Shown here one piece after another: positions 17,024 to 25,932 of a stretch of 64,000 bases of DNA. Position numbers and translations under genes: made by a program. The stretch comes from Gammaproteobacteria bacterium. GTDB taxonomy: Bacteria; Pseudomonadota; Gammaproteobacteria; Pseudomonadales; UBA5518. Position 1 is the stretch's first letter. Each line of letters opens with the position of its first letter. The stretch lies in assembly GCA_016705365.1 (NCBI GenBank), contig JADIYI010000009.1, forward strand, positions 659,712-723,711. The letters are read 5' to 3'. The notes under the pieces were generated by a model. That model saw only the letters and a list, made by a program, of their open reading frames with translations, made no database searches and was not told the origin of the DNA.

Positions 17024-18745
17024 ATGAACGCAAATAACCCGGTACCGCTCAGCGGCCTGGCCAGGCGGCTGGTGCAGGATGGCATCCTGGAAGAGAAAGT
17101 GGCCCGCGATGCGCTGCAGGAGTCGCGCACCCTGAAGCGCCAGTTCGTCGCCTATATCGTGGAACGCCAGTTTGCCGACAGTAGCCGCATTGCCGAAGCC
17201 GCCTCGGATGAGTTCGGAACGCCGCTGCTCGATCTTGCCGCGTTCAACATGGAGACCTGCCCCAAGACCCTCGTAGACCCCAAGCTGGTCGAGAAGCATC
17301 ACACCATACCGTTGTTCAAGCGCGCCAACCGCCTCTATCTCGCGGTATCGGACCCGACCAATCTTCACGCGCTGGACGAGATCAAGTTCCACACCGGCAT
17401 CAGCACCGAAGCGATACTGGTCGATGAAGGCGCCCTGATGCGGGTGATGCAGAAGTTCCTGAAATCGGCCGAGGAAGCAACCGGCGCCGTTTTCACCGAC
17501 CTCGATGCGGTTGGTCTCGAGGACCTGGACATAGAAGGCGGCGAGCCCAAGGACGACGCCGGCGATATCAAGTCCGATACCGACGACACGCCGATCGTTC
17601 GCTTCGTGAACAAGGTGCTGCTCGATGCCATCCGCGGCGGCGCGTCCGACATTCACTTCGAGCCCTACGAGAAATACTACCGGATCCGCTACCGCACCGA
17701 TGGCATCCTGCACGAGGTGAGCAAGCCACCGATCAATCTGGCGCCGAAGCTGGCCGCGCGTCTCAAGGTGATGTCGCAGATGGATATCTCCGAGCGGCGC
17801 ATGCCGCAGGACGGACGCATCAAGATGAAGCTCTCCAAGACCCGCGCCATCGACTTCCGGGTCAACACGCTGCCCACGATCTTCGGCGAAAAGGTGGTGA
17901 TGCGTATTCTCGATCCGGCCAGCGCCCAGCTCGGCATCGAGGCGCTCGGATTCGAACCCGAGCAGCGCGAGCTCTACATGAAATCGCTGTTCTCGCCCCA
18001 GGGCATGATGCTGTTCACCGGCCCCACCGGCAGCGGCAAAACGGTTTCCATGTACACCGGGCTGGGCATACTCAATACCGACGAGCGCAATATCTCCACC
18101 GCGGAAGACCCGGTGGAGATCAACATGGCGGGAATCAACCAGGTGCATGTGAATGCCCGGGTCGGCCTCACGTTCGCCGAAGCGCTGCGCTCCTTCCTGC
18201 GTCAGGATCCGGACGTGATCATGGTCGGGGAGGTCCGCGATCTTGCCACCGCCGAGATCGCGGTGAAAGCCGCCCAGACCGGTCACATGGTCATGTCGAC
18301 CCTGCACACCAACAGCGCCTGCGAAACCATCACCCGCCTGCTCAACATGGGCGTCGCACCGTTCAATGTCGCAACCTCGGTCAACCTGATCATCGCCCAG
18401 CGTCTGGGACGCCGGCTTTGCACGCATTGCGCCAAGGAACTGGTCCTGCCCCGCGAATTGATGCTCGAAGAGGGATTCCTCGAATCGGAACTGATGGGGA
18501 TCAACCTGAAAAGCCCCGGAGGTTGCGACAAATGCCTGAACGGCTATAAAGGACGAGTGGGAATCTATGAAGTGGTTCCCGTTACCGAGGAGCTGTCCGA
18601 GATTATCATGGCCGGGGGCAATGCCATCGAGCTTTCGCGCTGTGCACGACGCCAGGGCTATCCAGACCTGCGCCGTGCCGCATTGATCAAGGCGGCCAAG
18701 GGCCTCACCAGTCTTGAAGAAGTCAACCGCGTAACCAAGGATTGA
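17024..18745 (+). CDS. pilB: Type IV pilus assembly ATPase
   Basis: 573 residues, the hexameric motor that drives pilus extension from the cytoplasm. An N-terminal MshEN-like domain (about 10-150) is followed by the GspE core: N2 domain with SDIHFEPYEKYYRIRYR, Walker A GPTGSGKT (333-340), Asp box around ISTAEDPVE, Walker B DVIMVGEVRD (397-406), His box TGHMVMSTLHTN, and the zinc-binding Cys pairs CTHC (466-469) and CDKC (501-504). It ends two bases before pilC. No defect is visible. Confidence 0.98.
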   Translation: MNANNPVPLSGLARRLVQDGILEEKVARDALQESRTLKRQFVAYIVERQFADSSRIAEAASDEFGTPLLDLAAFNMETCPKTLVDPKLVEKHHTIPLFKRANRLYLAVSDPTNLHALDEIKFHTGISTEAILVDEGALMRVMQKFLKSAEEATGAVFTDLDAVGLEDLDIEGGEPKDDAGDIKSDTDDTPIVRFVNKVLLDAIRGGASDIHFEPYEKYYRIRYRTDGILHEVSKPPINLAPKLAARLKVMSQMDISERRMPQDGRIKMKLSKTRAIDFRVNTLPTIFGEKVVMRILDPASAQLGIEALGFEPEQRELYMKSLFSPQGMMLFTGPTGSGKTVSMYTGLGILNTDERNISTAEDPVEINMAGINQVHVNARVGLTFAEALRSFLRQDPDVIMVGEVRDLATAEIAVKAAQTGHMVMSTLHTNSACETITRLLNMGVAPFNVATSVNLIIAQRLGRRLCTHCAKELVLPRELMLEEGFLESELMGINLKSPGGCDKCLNGYKGRVGIYEVVPVTEELSEIIMAGGNAIELSRCARRQGYPDLRRAALIKAAKGLTSLEEVNRVTKD

Positions 18746-18747
18746 AC

Positions 18748-19974
18748 ATGGCACAGGCGGCACAAGCAGTAAAAACCGAGACCTTTACCTTTCATGGCAA
18801 GGATCGGCGCGGCAACGCAACGAAGGGCGAGCTCCAGAGCGAGAGCGTCACCCTGGCGAAGGCACAGCTGCGCAAGCAGGGAATTACCCCGCAGGTGGTA
18901 CGCAAAAAAGCGAAGCCGCTGCTCGGCGGGCGGAAAAAGGCAATCACGCCCGCCGACATCGCGATCTTCGCGCGCCAGCTGGCGACCATGATGAAAGCCG
19001 GCGTGCCGCTGGTGCAATCGTTCGATATCGTGGCCGACGGGCAGGAGAATGTCGCGTTTCGGGAGCTGGTCATCGCGATCAAGAACGATGTGTCCGGGGG
19101 CAACAGCCTGGCGTCCGCGCTGCAACGGCACCCGCGCCATTTCGATGCTCTGTTCTGCAACCTCGTCCATGCCGGAGAGCAATCGGGCAAGCTGGATTCG
19201 ATGCTGGACCGGATCGCCATCTACAAGGAAAAGACGGAGGCGTTGAAGTCCAAGATCCGCAAGGCGCTGACCTACCCGATCGCGGTAGTCGGTGTCGCGA
19301 TCATCGTCACGACGATCCTGCTGATCTGGGTCGTTCCCCAGTTCGCGGAGACCTTCGCCAGCTTTGGCGCCGACCTGCCCGCTTTCACGATGTTTGTGCT
19401 GATGCTGTCGCACTTTATGCAGGACTACTGGTGGGCAATTTTCCTTGGACTGGGCGCAGGCATCTACACCCTCAAGGAAATGCGCTTCAGAAACAAGAAG
19501 TTCGCGGACTGGATCGATGCGATGATGCTCAAATTGCCGATCATCGGGCCAATCCTGAAGGAAGCCGTCGTCGCGCGCTTCTCGCGCACCCTCTGCACCA
19601 CCTTCGCGGCCGGCGTGCCGCTGGTGGAGGCGCTCGACTCGGTTGCCGGCGCCGCCGGCAACGAGGTGTATGCACGGGCCATCCGCCAGATCCGCGACGA
19701 CGTGACGGTGGGCACCCAGCTCAACCAGGCCATCCGCACCACCGGGCTGTTCCCGATGATGCTGTTGCACATGGTGACGATCGGCGAGGAATCGGGCGCG
19801 CTCGATGCGATGCTGGACAAGGTCGCATCGCATTTCGAGGCCGAGGTCGACAACAAGGTTGATGGCCTCACCGCCCTGCTCGAACCGCTGATCATGTCGG
19901 TACTCGGCGTACTGGTCGGCGGACTGATGGTTGCGATGTACCTGCCGATCTTCATGCTCGGGTCCGTCATGTAA
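18748..19974 (+). CDS. pilC: Type IV pilus inner-membrane platform protein
   Basis: 408 residues, GspF/PilC family, the platform that couples PilB to the growing pilus. Two repeated GspF domains are visible: the first includes FARQLATMMKAGVPLVQSF and LVHAGEQSGKLDSML, the second FSRTLCTTFAAGVPLVEAL and MVTIGEESGALDAML. Three transmembrane helices lie near 190-215, 225-245 and 380-405. ATG 18748 is chosen over TTG 18742, which overlaps the pilB stop; the N-terminus then begins MAQAAQAVKTETFTFHGKD, as in other PilC proteins. Confidence 0.97.
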   Translation: MAQAAQAVKTETFTFHGKDRRGNATKGELQSESVTLAKAQLRKQGITPQVVRKKAKPLLGGRKKAITPADIAIFARQLATMMKAGVPLVQSFDIVADGQENVAFRELVIAIKNDVSGGNSLASALQRHPRHFDALFCNLVHAGEQSGKLDSMLDRIAIYKEKTEALKSKIRKALTYPIAVVGVAIIVTTILLIWVVPQFAETFASFGADLPAFTMFVLMLSHFMQDYWWAIFLGLGAGIYTLKEMRFRNKKFADWIDAMMLKLPIIGPILKEAVVARFSRTLCTTFAAGVPLVEALDSVAGAAGNEVYARAIRQIRDDVTVGTQLNQAIRTTGLFPMMLLHMVTIGEESGALDAMLDKVASHFEAEVDNKVDGLTALLEPLIMSVLGVLVGGLMVAMYLPIFMLGSVM

Positions 19975-20125
19975 ACAGGCGCCCAGGGAGTCGAGCCTTG
20001 CGCCCCGTTGAGGTCGGCCCGCCGGCAGGTGCCGGATCGCCGCGGGGGCAAGCCCGTCGCGGCGGGCTGAAGACGCAGGCGATGCGCTCAATTCCAGCAA
20101 CCCCTCGCCGAACCGGCACAGAACA

Positions 20126-21019
20126 TTGAACGACCTGGTTTTCGATCCCGCCTTCTGGCAACAACACGTGACGCTGTTTGCCGGCGCCGTGCTGCTGCTC
20201 TCCCTGATCATCGGCAGCTTCCTGAACGTCGTGATCCTGCGACTGCCGATGATGATGGAGCACGCGTGGCGCCGCGAATGCCAGGAGATGCTCGAGTCCG
20301 ATGTGACTTTCAGCAACCGCAGCGGCGAACCGGTCTCACTGATGCATCCGCCGTCCACCTGTCCGAAATGCGGTCATCTCATCAGGGCGTGGGAGAACGT
20401 GCCCGTCATCAGCTACCTCGTGCTCCGGGGGCGTTGTGCGCAATGCCGCGAGCCGATCTCGGCGCGCTATCCCGTGGTCGAGTCACTGACCGCCGTGCTG
20501 TCGGTGGTCGTGGCGGTGCGATTCGGCGCCACCCCGGTCACGGTTGCGATGCTCATCCTGACGTGGTCACTGGTGGCGCTCGCCATCATCGATATCGATC
20601 ATCAACTGCTGCCCGACAGCATCACCCTTCCCCTGCTGTGGCTGGGCCTGATCATCAACTCCGGGGGCTTGATCGTCCCGCTGGAACAGTCGGTGTGGGG
20701 AGCGATACTGGGTTATCTGTCGTTGTGGTCGGTGTATTGGGGCTTCAAGCTGCTGACCGGCAAGGACGGCATGGGCTATGGCGATTTCAAGCTGCTGGCC
20801 GCCGCCGGGGCCTGGCTGGGCTGGAAGGCGCTTCCGGTCATCATCATCCTGTCATCGTTTGCCGGCGCGGTCATCGGCCTTTGTCTCATCCTGATCATGG
20901 GTCGTGATCGCAATGTTCCCATACCGTTCGGACCCTATCTCGCCATCGCGGCCTGGATGACCGCGATGTGGGGTGAGGAACTGGTCGACACCTACCAGAT
21001 GGTGATCACCGCACTCTGA
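20126..21019 (+). CDS. pilD: Prepilin peptidase / N-methyltransferase
   Basis: 297 residues, the inner-membrane aspartic protease that cuts and N-methylates prepilins. The N-terminal GSFLNVVILRLP leads into the cytoplasmic loop with two zinc-binding CxxC pairs (Cys79/82 and Cys104/107). The two catalytic aspartate motifs are IDIDHQLLPD (156-164) and GMGYGDFKLL (Asp220). About eight transmembrane segments. TTG 20126 is the only start near the right place and leaves a 151-base gap after pilC without a visible promoter. In Pseudomonas coaE follows directly; here a glycan cassette on the opposite strand intervenes. Confidence 0.95.
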   Translation: MNDLVFDPAFWQQHVTLFAGAVLLLSLIIGSFLNVVILRLPMMMEHAWRRECQEMLESDVTFSNRSGEPVSLMHPPSTCPKCGHLIRAWENVPVISYLVLRGRCAQCREPISARYPVVESLTAVLSVVVAVRFGATPVTVAMLILTWSLVALAIIDIDHQLLPDSITLPLLWLGLIINSGGLIVPLEQSVWGAILGYLSLWSVYWGFKLLTGKDGMGYGDFKLLAAAGAWLGWKALPVIIILSSFAGAVIGLCLILIMGRDRNVPIPFGPYLAIAAWMTAMWGEELVDTYQMVITAL

Positions 21020-21090
21020 GAAACGCCGGGGCGCGAGCGCTCTTCAGGAACGGGCGCCCTGGTCACCCGAAAATATGTAGTTCCTCCTGA

Positions 21091-21483
21091 TCAGGTAATT
21101 CCAGAAAAAACGATGCCCAGCGCCAGCAGCTTGCTCAGCAGGACATGAAGCCGCAGTTCCTCGACGGCGAGATAAAGGATCAGCTGATGCCACAGCAGGC
21201 CGGTCGCGCTGACCGCGTAAATGACCGCCAGTTCGACACCGCGCGGGAACCGTGTCCCGGCGCTGAATACGAAACGGATGCTGAGCAGGTAATTGATCAG
21301 GGTGGCCACCAGGAACCCGCCGACCCCTGCCCAGAGATAATGTATGTGCAGCCCGTAGATCAACGCCGCAAACAATGAAAAATCAACCGCGGCCCCGGCT
21401 CCCGCAACCATCAGGTAGCGGATGATCTTCCTTTCGAAAATAGAGCTGAGCAATCCGCGCATGCGACTTCGCAACCCGGGCAC
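21091..21483 (-). CDS. GtrA-like membrane protein, C-terminus frameshifted
   Basis: 130 residues as read, with four transmembrane segments typical of GtrA (FERKIIRYLMVAGAGAAVDF, then LVATLINYLLSIRFVF). GtrA proteins are thought to flip undecaprenyl-phosphate-hexose. The reading ends in FSGIT, but one extra base in the A6 run at 21104-21109 (T6 on the coding strand) restores the family's C-terminus, WNYLIRRNYIFSG, and moves the stop to 21044. So this is a frameshifted gene or a sequence error. The GTG start at 21483 overlaps the upstream stop by one base. Confidence 0.8.
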   Translation of the reverse strand: MPGLRSRMRGLLSSIFERKIIRYLMVAGAGAAVDFSLFAALIYGLHIHYLWAGVGGFLVATLINYLLSIRFVFSAGTRFPRGVELAVIYAVSATGLLWHQLILYLAVEELRLHVLLSKLLALGIVFSGIT

Positions 21484-22430
21484 TATGTCTTGCGCGCAAA
21501 CACGGTGCTGCAGGCACCACGGCGGCGAGCGATGGAAACCGCGTTTTCGAGCAGCGCAATGGGCAACAGCATGGCGGCGGGAAGCAGCCAGAGTCCCAGT
21601 TCGATCAGGCGCGGAACGGACTGCGCGCTTCTCATCAACTGGTACAGCCGGTTGGCCCTGCGCGGAGCCATGCGGTTCAACGCGCTCTGCATGAACCCGA
21701 AAATATTCTGCACGCCATCGGAGGTCGTCGAGGCGAGCGTTGTGTAACCCTGTCTTTGCAGCAGCCGCTCCATCCCCTGGTGACCGAAAAAATGCAGGTG
21801 CCGCGGCGCGTCGATATGAAACCAGGCGTTGCGGAAAAAACCGGCCTGCCAGCTCGAATTGTTCGGGACCGCAATGACCAGCACGCCTCCCGGCTTCAGG
21901 ATTTCGCCGACCGCCTCCAGGGTGGCCTGCGGATCGGGCAGATGCTCCAGCACATGCCAGATCACCACGGCGTCGAAGCTGTGGGGCGCGAACCGCTGTT
22001 CCCCGAGTTCCCCTGTCCGGTATTCGATCGCCGGGCTCTCGAAGCGCGAATCGAGCAGTGCGCGCTCGAGGCCGGTCCCGGTGACACCCGTCCTGCCCAG
22101 TTCCAGCAGCAAATCGCCCCTGCCACAGCCGATATCGAGCACTGCCAGCGGCCCCGGACCCGGCAGGTACCGGCGGATCGAACGGGCCCGGCGCCTGACC
22201 GACAGGTTGACCAGGGCCTGCAGCGGAGCCGCGAACTTGGACTCCCCGCCTCCGTAATAGGAGCGGTCATAATGCGCCGACAGCACCGCAGCGGAGGGAA
22301 ACACCTCGATCCTGCCACTGCCGCACCCGGGGCACAGGAGCAGCGTGTACGGTTCGGTGCCGCGGTCGGCGTCCATGACATCCATCCGCGCAAAATTGCG
22401 ATCTCGAGCACACACCCAGCAGTGATTCAA
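21483..22430 (-). CDS. Class I SAM-dependent methyltransferase with N-terminal zinc-binding motif
   Basis: 315 residues. The N-terminus carries CWVC and CPGCGSG, a zinc-ribbon pair found in Methyltransf_13-type sugar-methylating proteins. The SAM fold follows: LAVLDIGCGRGDLLLELG, FAPHSFDAVVIWHVLEHLPDP, LKPGGVLVIAVPN and HFFGHQGMERLLQ. A C-terminal hydrophobic stretch near LGLWLLPAAMLLPIALL suggests membrane attachment. It starts at TTG 22430, eight bases after the upstream gene's stop, with GGAGG near by. It sits in the cassette between pilD and coaE and probably acts on the same glycan or lipid intermediate. Confidence 0.82.
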   Translation of the reverse strand: MNHCWVCARDRNFARMDVMDADRGTEPYTLLLCPGCGSGRIEVFPSAAVLSAHYDRSYYGGGESKFAAPLQALVNLSVRRRARSIRRYLPGPGPLAVLDIGCGRGDLLLELGRTGVTGTGLERALLDSRFESPAIEYRTGELGEQRFAPHSFDAVVIWHVLEHLPDPQATLEAVGEILKPGGVLVIAVPNNSSWQAGFFRNAWFHIDAPRHLHFFGHQGMERLLQRQGYTTLASTTSDGVQNIFGFMQSALNRMAPRRANRLYQLMRSAQSVPRLIELGLWLLPAAMLLPIALLENAVSIARRRGACSTVFARKT

Positions 22431-22437
22431 CGCCAGC

Positions 22438-24078
22438 TCAGCCTCCGACGCGCTTCAGGTTGTTGCGGACCTTGTAAAGGTCCGGATCGCTCCGCAGGGC
22501 AGCATCGTAGTAGTACCTGGCCTCATCGAGGCGTCCCTGCTGCTCGAGCGCGGCACCGAGATTGTTCATCAGCTGCGCGTCGCCGGGCGATTTCTCGAGC
22601 GCGGTGCGCAACGAACGCTCGGCCGCGACATAGTCCCCCTTCACCATCAGGACTGCCGCAAGACCGGCATGCACGACCCCCATGTCGGGTTCGAGCGAAA
22701 CTGCCCGCGTGGCATGCGCCTCGGCCTGTTCGACAAATCCCTCGCCCAGAAAGTAGGTGGCAAGACTGACATGCGCCTGGTAACTCTCGCCGACCACATC
22801 CAGCACGTGGCTGAACAGCATGTAGGGGCCGCTCCAGTAACCAACCTGCAGCCACGCCAGAAAGGTATAGAAGCACAGCGCCGGCGCCAGCCCGAACAGC
22901 GCCTTGCGCATACCGGCGCCGCCGAGGCGCGCCAGCACCGCGCCAAACGCGAGGAACAGGCCCAGGGAGGGCAGGTACATGTAGCGGTCCGCGCGCGCCT
23001 GACTCCCGACCTGTATCAACCCGATCACCGGCAACAAGGTCACCAGAAACCAGAGCCAGCCGACGATCAGCCATGGATATTTCCTGCGCAACGCGATCGC
23101 CGCCGCGCTCAACGCCCCGAGCGCCAGCAGCGATGGCACGAATGCGCCGAAAAAATCGATCGGATAAAGCGGGTAGAGCACCGCCAGCTTGGTCGGGACC
23201 AGCGTATCTCTCAGGTAAGCGGCATATGCAACCGCCGTATTCATCAGGCGGTATTCGATCGACAGATCATCGACGGGCGCCATTGCCTTGGTCTGCGCCG
23301 CGAGCGTGACCAGCCCCGAGGCAAGCGAGAGCAGGAACAGCGGAATCTTTTCCGCGACCAGGCGCAACCACAGCGACAGCGTCTTGTCGAACGCACCGCC
23401 GCCCCGGATGCCCGAGCGATCAAGTGGCCAATAATCGAGCAGCAAAAAGACGATCGGCAGCGTCACCGCCATGGGTTTCGAGAGCAGCGCCAGGATGAAC
23501 GCGGTGACTACCCACAGGTACGCGCGAATACCCGGGCGATTCGCGTAGCGCAAGTAGGCAAGCAATGCGAGCAGGAAAAAGAAGCCGCAGAGCACATCCT
23601 TGCGCTCGGCAATCCACGCAACCGATTCCACGTGCAACGGATGCACGAGAAACAGCAGCGCAACCACCAGAGCGGCACTCCAGTTGCGCAACATCGCCAG
23701 CGCCAGGCAATAGGCCAGCACGCTGTTGAGCCCGTGAATGGCAACGTTGACCACATGCTGCGGCCCGGGTTCGATACCGAACAAGGTCACATCGAGCATA
23801 TGCGACAACCACGTCAGCGGGTGCCAGTTGCTCATGTGGAATTCGGTGAACGCCCAGCGAACACCTTCCAGCGAGAGGCCGGAGCGCACCATCTCGGTGT
23901 AGATGACATAGCCCTGGTCATCTATCCCCGAATAGCCGAAGCCGGCAACTCTCCAATAGACAACGGCCAGCGCGACCAGCAGGATGAATATTGCCGCACA
24001 ATGCGCCCGGTGCGGTTGCCCCAGGAACATTTCCGGATACACCGTGGGCTGATCTGGAAAAGCGTTTGCAGTACTCAA
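22438..24078 (-). CDS. TMTC-like membrane protein with TPR repeats, putative glycosyltransferase
   Basis: 546 residues. About eleven transmembrane segments are followed by two or three TPRs (HAGLAAVLMVKGDYVAAERSLR and LMNNLGAALEQQGRLDEARYYYDAALR). Family marks include GIDDQGYV in the first loop with an acidic pair, NWHPLTWLSHMLD, and HPLHVESVAWIAERKDVL, which are the hallmark motifs of the TMTC/DUF1736-like GT-C proteins. Such proteins transfer sugars from polyprenyl phosphate to protein targets; that activity here is an inference. TTG 24078 overlaps the upstream stop; ATG 24030 is an alternative start. It shares its architecture with the protein at 13934-15946. Confidence 0.8.
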   Translation of the reverse strand: MSTANAFPDQPTVYPEMFLGQPHRAHCAAIFILLVALAVVYWRVAGFGYSGIDDQGYVIYTEMVRSGLSLEGVRWAFTEFHMSNWHPLTWLSHMLDVTLFGIEPGPQHVVNVAIHGLNSVLAYCLALAMLRNWSAALVVALLFLVHPLHVESVAWIAERKDVLCGFFFLLALLAYLRYANRPGIRAYLWVVTAFILALLSKPMAVTLPIVFLLLDYWPLDRSGIRGGGAFDKTLSLWLRLVAEKIPLFLLSLASGLVTLAAQTKAMAPVDDLSIEYRLMNTAVAYAAYLRDTLVPTKLAVLYPLYPIDFFGAFVPSLLALGALSAAAIALRRKYPWLIVGWLWFLVTLLPVIGLIQVGSQARADRYMYLPSLGLFLAFGAVLARLGGAGMRKALFGLAPALCFYTFLAWLQVGYWSGPYMLFSHVLDVVGESYQAHVSLATYFLGEGFVEQAEAHATRAVSLEPDMGVVHAGLAAVLMVKGDYVAAERSLRTALEKSPGDAQLMNNLGAALEQQGRLDEARYYYDAALRSDPDLYKVRNNLKRVGG

Positions 24079-24836
24079 GACGATGGCCGATCGCTGTCCC
24101 GGTTCATGCCGCGCTCGAACAAGCCGAACTTCATCAGGCCCCAGACATGGGTGCGGTACTTGATCGCGGTCAGCAGAACGCCCACACCGTAGATCACGCT
24201 GCGCCGGAAATTTATCGAGGATGCATCATCGAAATAGCGGGTGGGACAGGAAATCTCGCCGATCCGGTAACCGAAATGGCGGGCCTGCACGAGCATCTCG
24301 TTATCGAACACAAAATCGTCGGAATTCTGATCGAGCGGAAGCGATTCGAGCAATTGGCGGCTCCAGGCCCTGAAGCCCGTATGGTATTCGGATAGCTTGT
24401 AGTTGATGAGGATGTTTTCCGCAAGCGTCAGGAAACGGTTGGCGATGTACTTGTAAACGGGCATTCCGCCACGCAACGCACCCCGCCCCAGGATCCGCGA
24501 GCCCAGTACGGCATCGAACTCTCCGCTGGTGATCATCGCGGCCATCGCGGTCACCAGCTTCGGCGTGTACTGATAGTCCGGGTGAACCATTACCACCACA
24601 TCCGCGCCTGCCGCCAGGGCCTCGCGGTAACAGGTCTTCTGGTTGGCACCGTAGCCGAGATTCTCCGCGTGACGGATCGTGCGAATGCCCATGCTCATGG
24701 CGATCCGCTGGGTCTCGTCATGGCTGTGATCGTCGACCAGAATGACTTCATCCACGACATCCGCGGGAATCTCGCCAAGCGTGCGGCGCAATGTCTTCTC
24801 GGCGTTGTACGCCGGCATCACCACCACGATCTTCAT
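24075..24836 (-). CDS. GT2 polyprenyl-phosphate sugar transferase (dolichyl-phosphate mannosyltransferase-like)
   Basis: 253 residues. The GT-A domain shows MKIVVVMPAYNAEKTLRRTL, EVILVDDHSHDET, LGYGANQKTCYREALAAGADVVVMVHPDYQY (metal site) and EYHTGFRAWSRQLLESLP. It has no C-terminal membrane domain, so it is the soluble type. The ATG at 24836 is selected by homology. It is first in the cassette GT2 - TMTC-like - methyltransferase - GtrA, all overlapping or nearly so. A donor-charging GT2, a GtrA flippase and a GT-C transferase together make a complete polyprenyl-phosphate-sugar transfer route. Confidence 0.85.
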   Translation of the reverse strand: MKIVVVMPAYNAEKTLRRTLGEIPADVVDEVILVDDHSHDETQRIAMSMGIRTIRHAENLGYGANQKTCYREALAAGADVVVMVHPDYQYTPKLVTAMAAMITSGEFDAVLGSRILGRGALRGGMPVYKYIANRFLTLAENILINYKLSEYHTGFRAWSRQLLESLPLDQNSDDFVFDNEMLVQARHFGYRIGEISCPTRYFDDASSINFRRSVIYGVGVLLTAIKYRTHVWGLMKFGLFERGMNRDSDRPSS

Positions 24837-25027
24837 GTTGTTCAGCAAGCGGAAGCTCTCCTCAGGCTGGATCGGTAACGGGTGGCAAAGCTTCACGGCA
24901 CCACCGTTCAGGAATAGTAGTGCATGGCACGCCGCCCGATTCTGCATTCTACCGTCTTGGACCCGAATGCATGGGCTCGCGCTGCTGCAATCGCCCGCGC
25001 CTGGCGCGTCTTTCGACGTGACCACGC

Positions 25028-25057
25028 TTCATGTCCCCGCGCTGAACGCGCTAGAAT
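25028..25057 (+). promoter_or_regulatory. Possible coaE promoter
   Basis: TTCATG (25028-25033), an 18-base spacer and TAGAAT (25052-25057) lie 31 bases before the coaE GTG. The -35 is weak. A separate promoter would be needed because coaE is cut off from pilD here. Confidence 0.35.
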
Positions 25058-25088
25058 CTCCCGCAACCTGCCAACCCGGGGTATTCAC

Positions 25089-25730
25089 GTGAAAAAGCTC
25101 GTCATCGGCCTGACCGGCGGCATCGGCAGCGGCAAGAGCGCGGTGTCGCGCTGCTTCGAGGATCTCGGCATCGTGGTGATCGATGCGGACAAGGCCGCAC
25201 GCGTGGTGGTTGAACCGGGCACGCCCGCGCTGGCGCAGATCGCCGAACATTTCGGCAACGGGATCCTCGACACGAGCGGAGCGCTGGACCGGGCTGCACT
25301 GCGCCGCATCGTGTTCAGCGATGCGGAAAAGCGCAAATGGCTGGAAGGCGTGCTGCACCCGCGCATCACCATCGAGATATTCAAGGGACTGCGCGAGGCA
25401 ACCAGCCCCTACGCGATCCTCGCCTCGCCACTGCTGTTCGAAGCGCGGCAGGACTCGCTCGCCAACCGGGTACTGGTGGTCGATGTCGATGAATCGACCC
25501 AACTCCGGCGCACCATGGAGCGCGACGCCAATACGGAACAGCAGGTGCGGGCAATCATGGCGAGCCAGATCGCGCGCAGCGAGCGGCTGGCGCGGGCCGA
25601 TGACGTCATCGAGAACAACGGCACTCTGGCCGAGCTGCGTCCGCAGGTCGCGGCGCTGCATGAACGATATCTCGTGCTCGCGGCCGAACTGCGGCGCCGC
25701 GGCGCCGATACGCCGCCCGCGGGAGCCTGA
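25089..25730 (+). CDS. coaE: Dephospho-CoA kinase
   Basis: 213 residues, the last step of coenzyme A synthesis (ATP-dependent 3'-phosphorylation of dephospho-CoA). The N-terminal P-loop is GLTGGIGSGKS, followed by VVIDADKAAR (base for the substrate) and LEGVLHPRI, SPLLFEA and VDVDESTQLRRTMERD, all characteristic. The GTG start at 25089 gives the usual VKKLVIGLTGG beginning. yacG follows four bases later, an order found after pilD in many gammaproteobacteria. Confidence 0.96.
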   Translation: MKKLVIGLTGGIGSGKSAVSRCFEDLGIVVIDADKAARVVVEPGTPALAQIAEHFGNGILDTSGALDRAALRRIVFSDAEKRKWLEGVLHPRITIEIFKGLREATSPYAILASPLLFEARQDSLANRVLVVDVDESTQLRRTMERDANTEQQVRAIMASQIARSERLARADDVIENNGTLAELRPQVAALHERYLVLAAELRRRGADTPPAGA

Positions 25731-25734
25731 GCGG

Positions 25735-25932
25735 ATGCACACCGTCAATTGCCCCGCCTGCCAACGCGCCGTACCCTGGAACGACGAGTCGCCGCACCGC
25801 CCGTTCTGCTCGCTGCGCTGCAAACAGGCGGATTTCTGCGCCTGGGCCAACGAGGAGCATGTGCTGCCGGCGGAACCCGATATCGACGACTACTTCAGCG
25901 AATCCGAGCAGTCACCGGCACGCCATTCCTGA
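25735..25932 (+). CDS. yacG: DNA gyrase inhibitor YacG, zinc protein
   Basis: 65 residues with the four-cysteine zinc site CPAC ... FCSLRCKQ and an acidic C-terminal tail (DIDDYFSES). E. coli YacG binds GyrB and blocks DNA binding by gyrase. It is coupled to coaE by a four-base gap. Its last 38 bases overlap the end of the convergent lipase-like gene. Confidence 0.92.
   Translation: MHTVNCPACQRAVPWNDESPHRPFCSLRCKQADFCAWANEEHVLPAEPDIDDYFSESEQSPARHS

Noticed and set aside
16982..18763. 593-codon open frame opposite pilB
   Set aside because: A shadow of the GC-rich pilB gene; composition and motifs belong to pilB.
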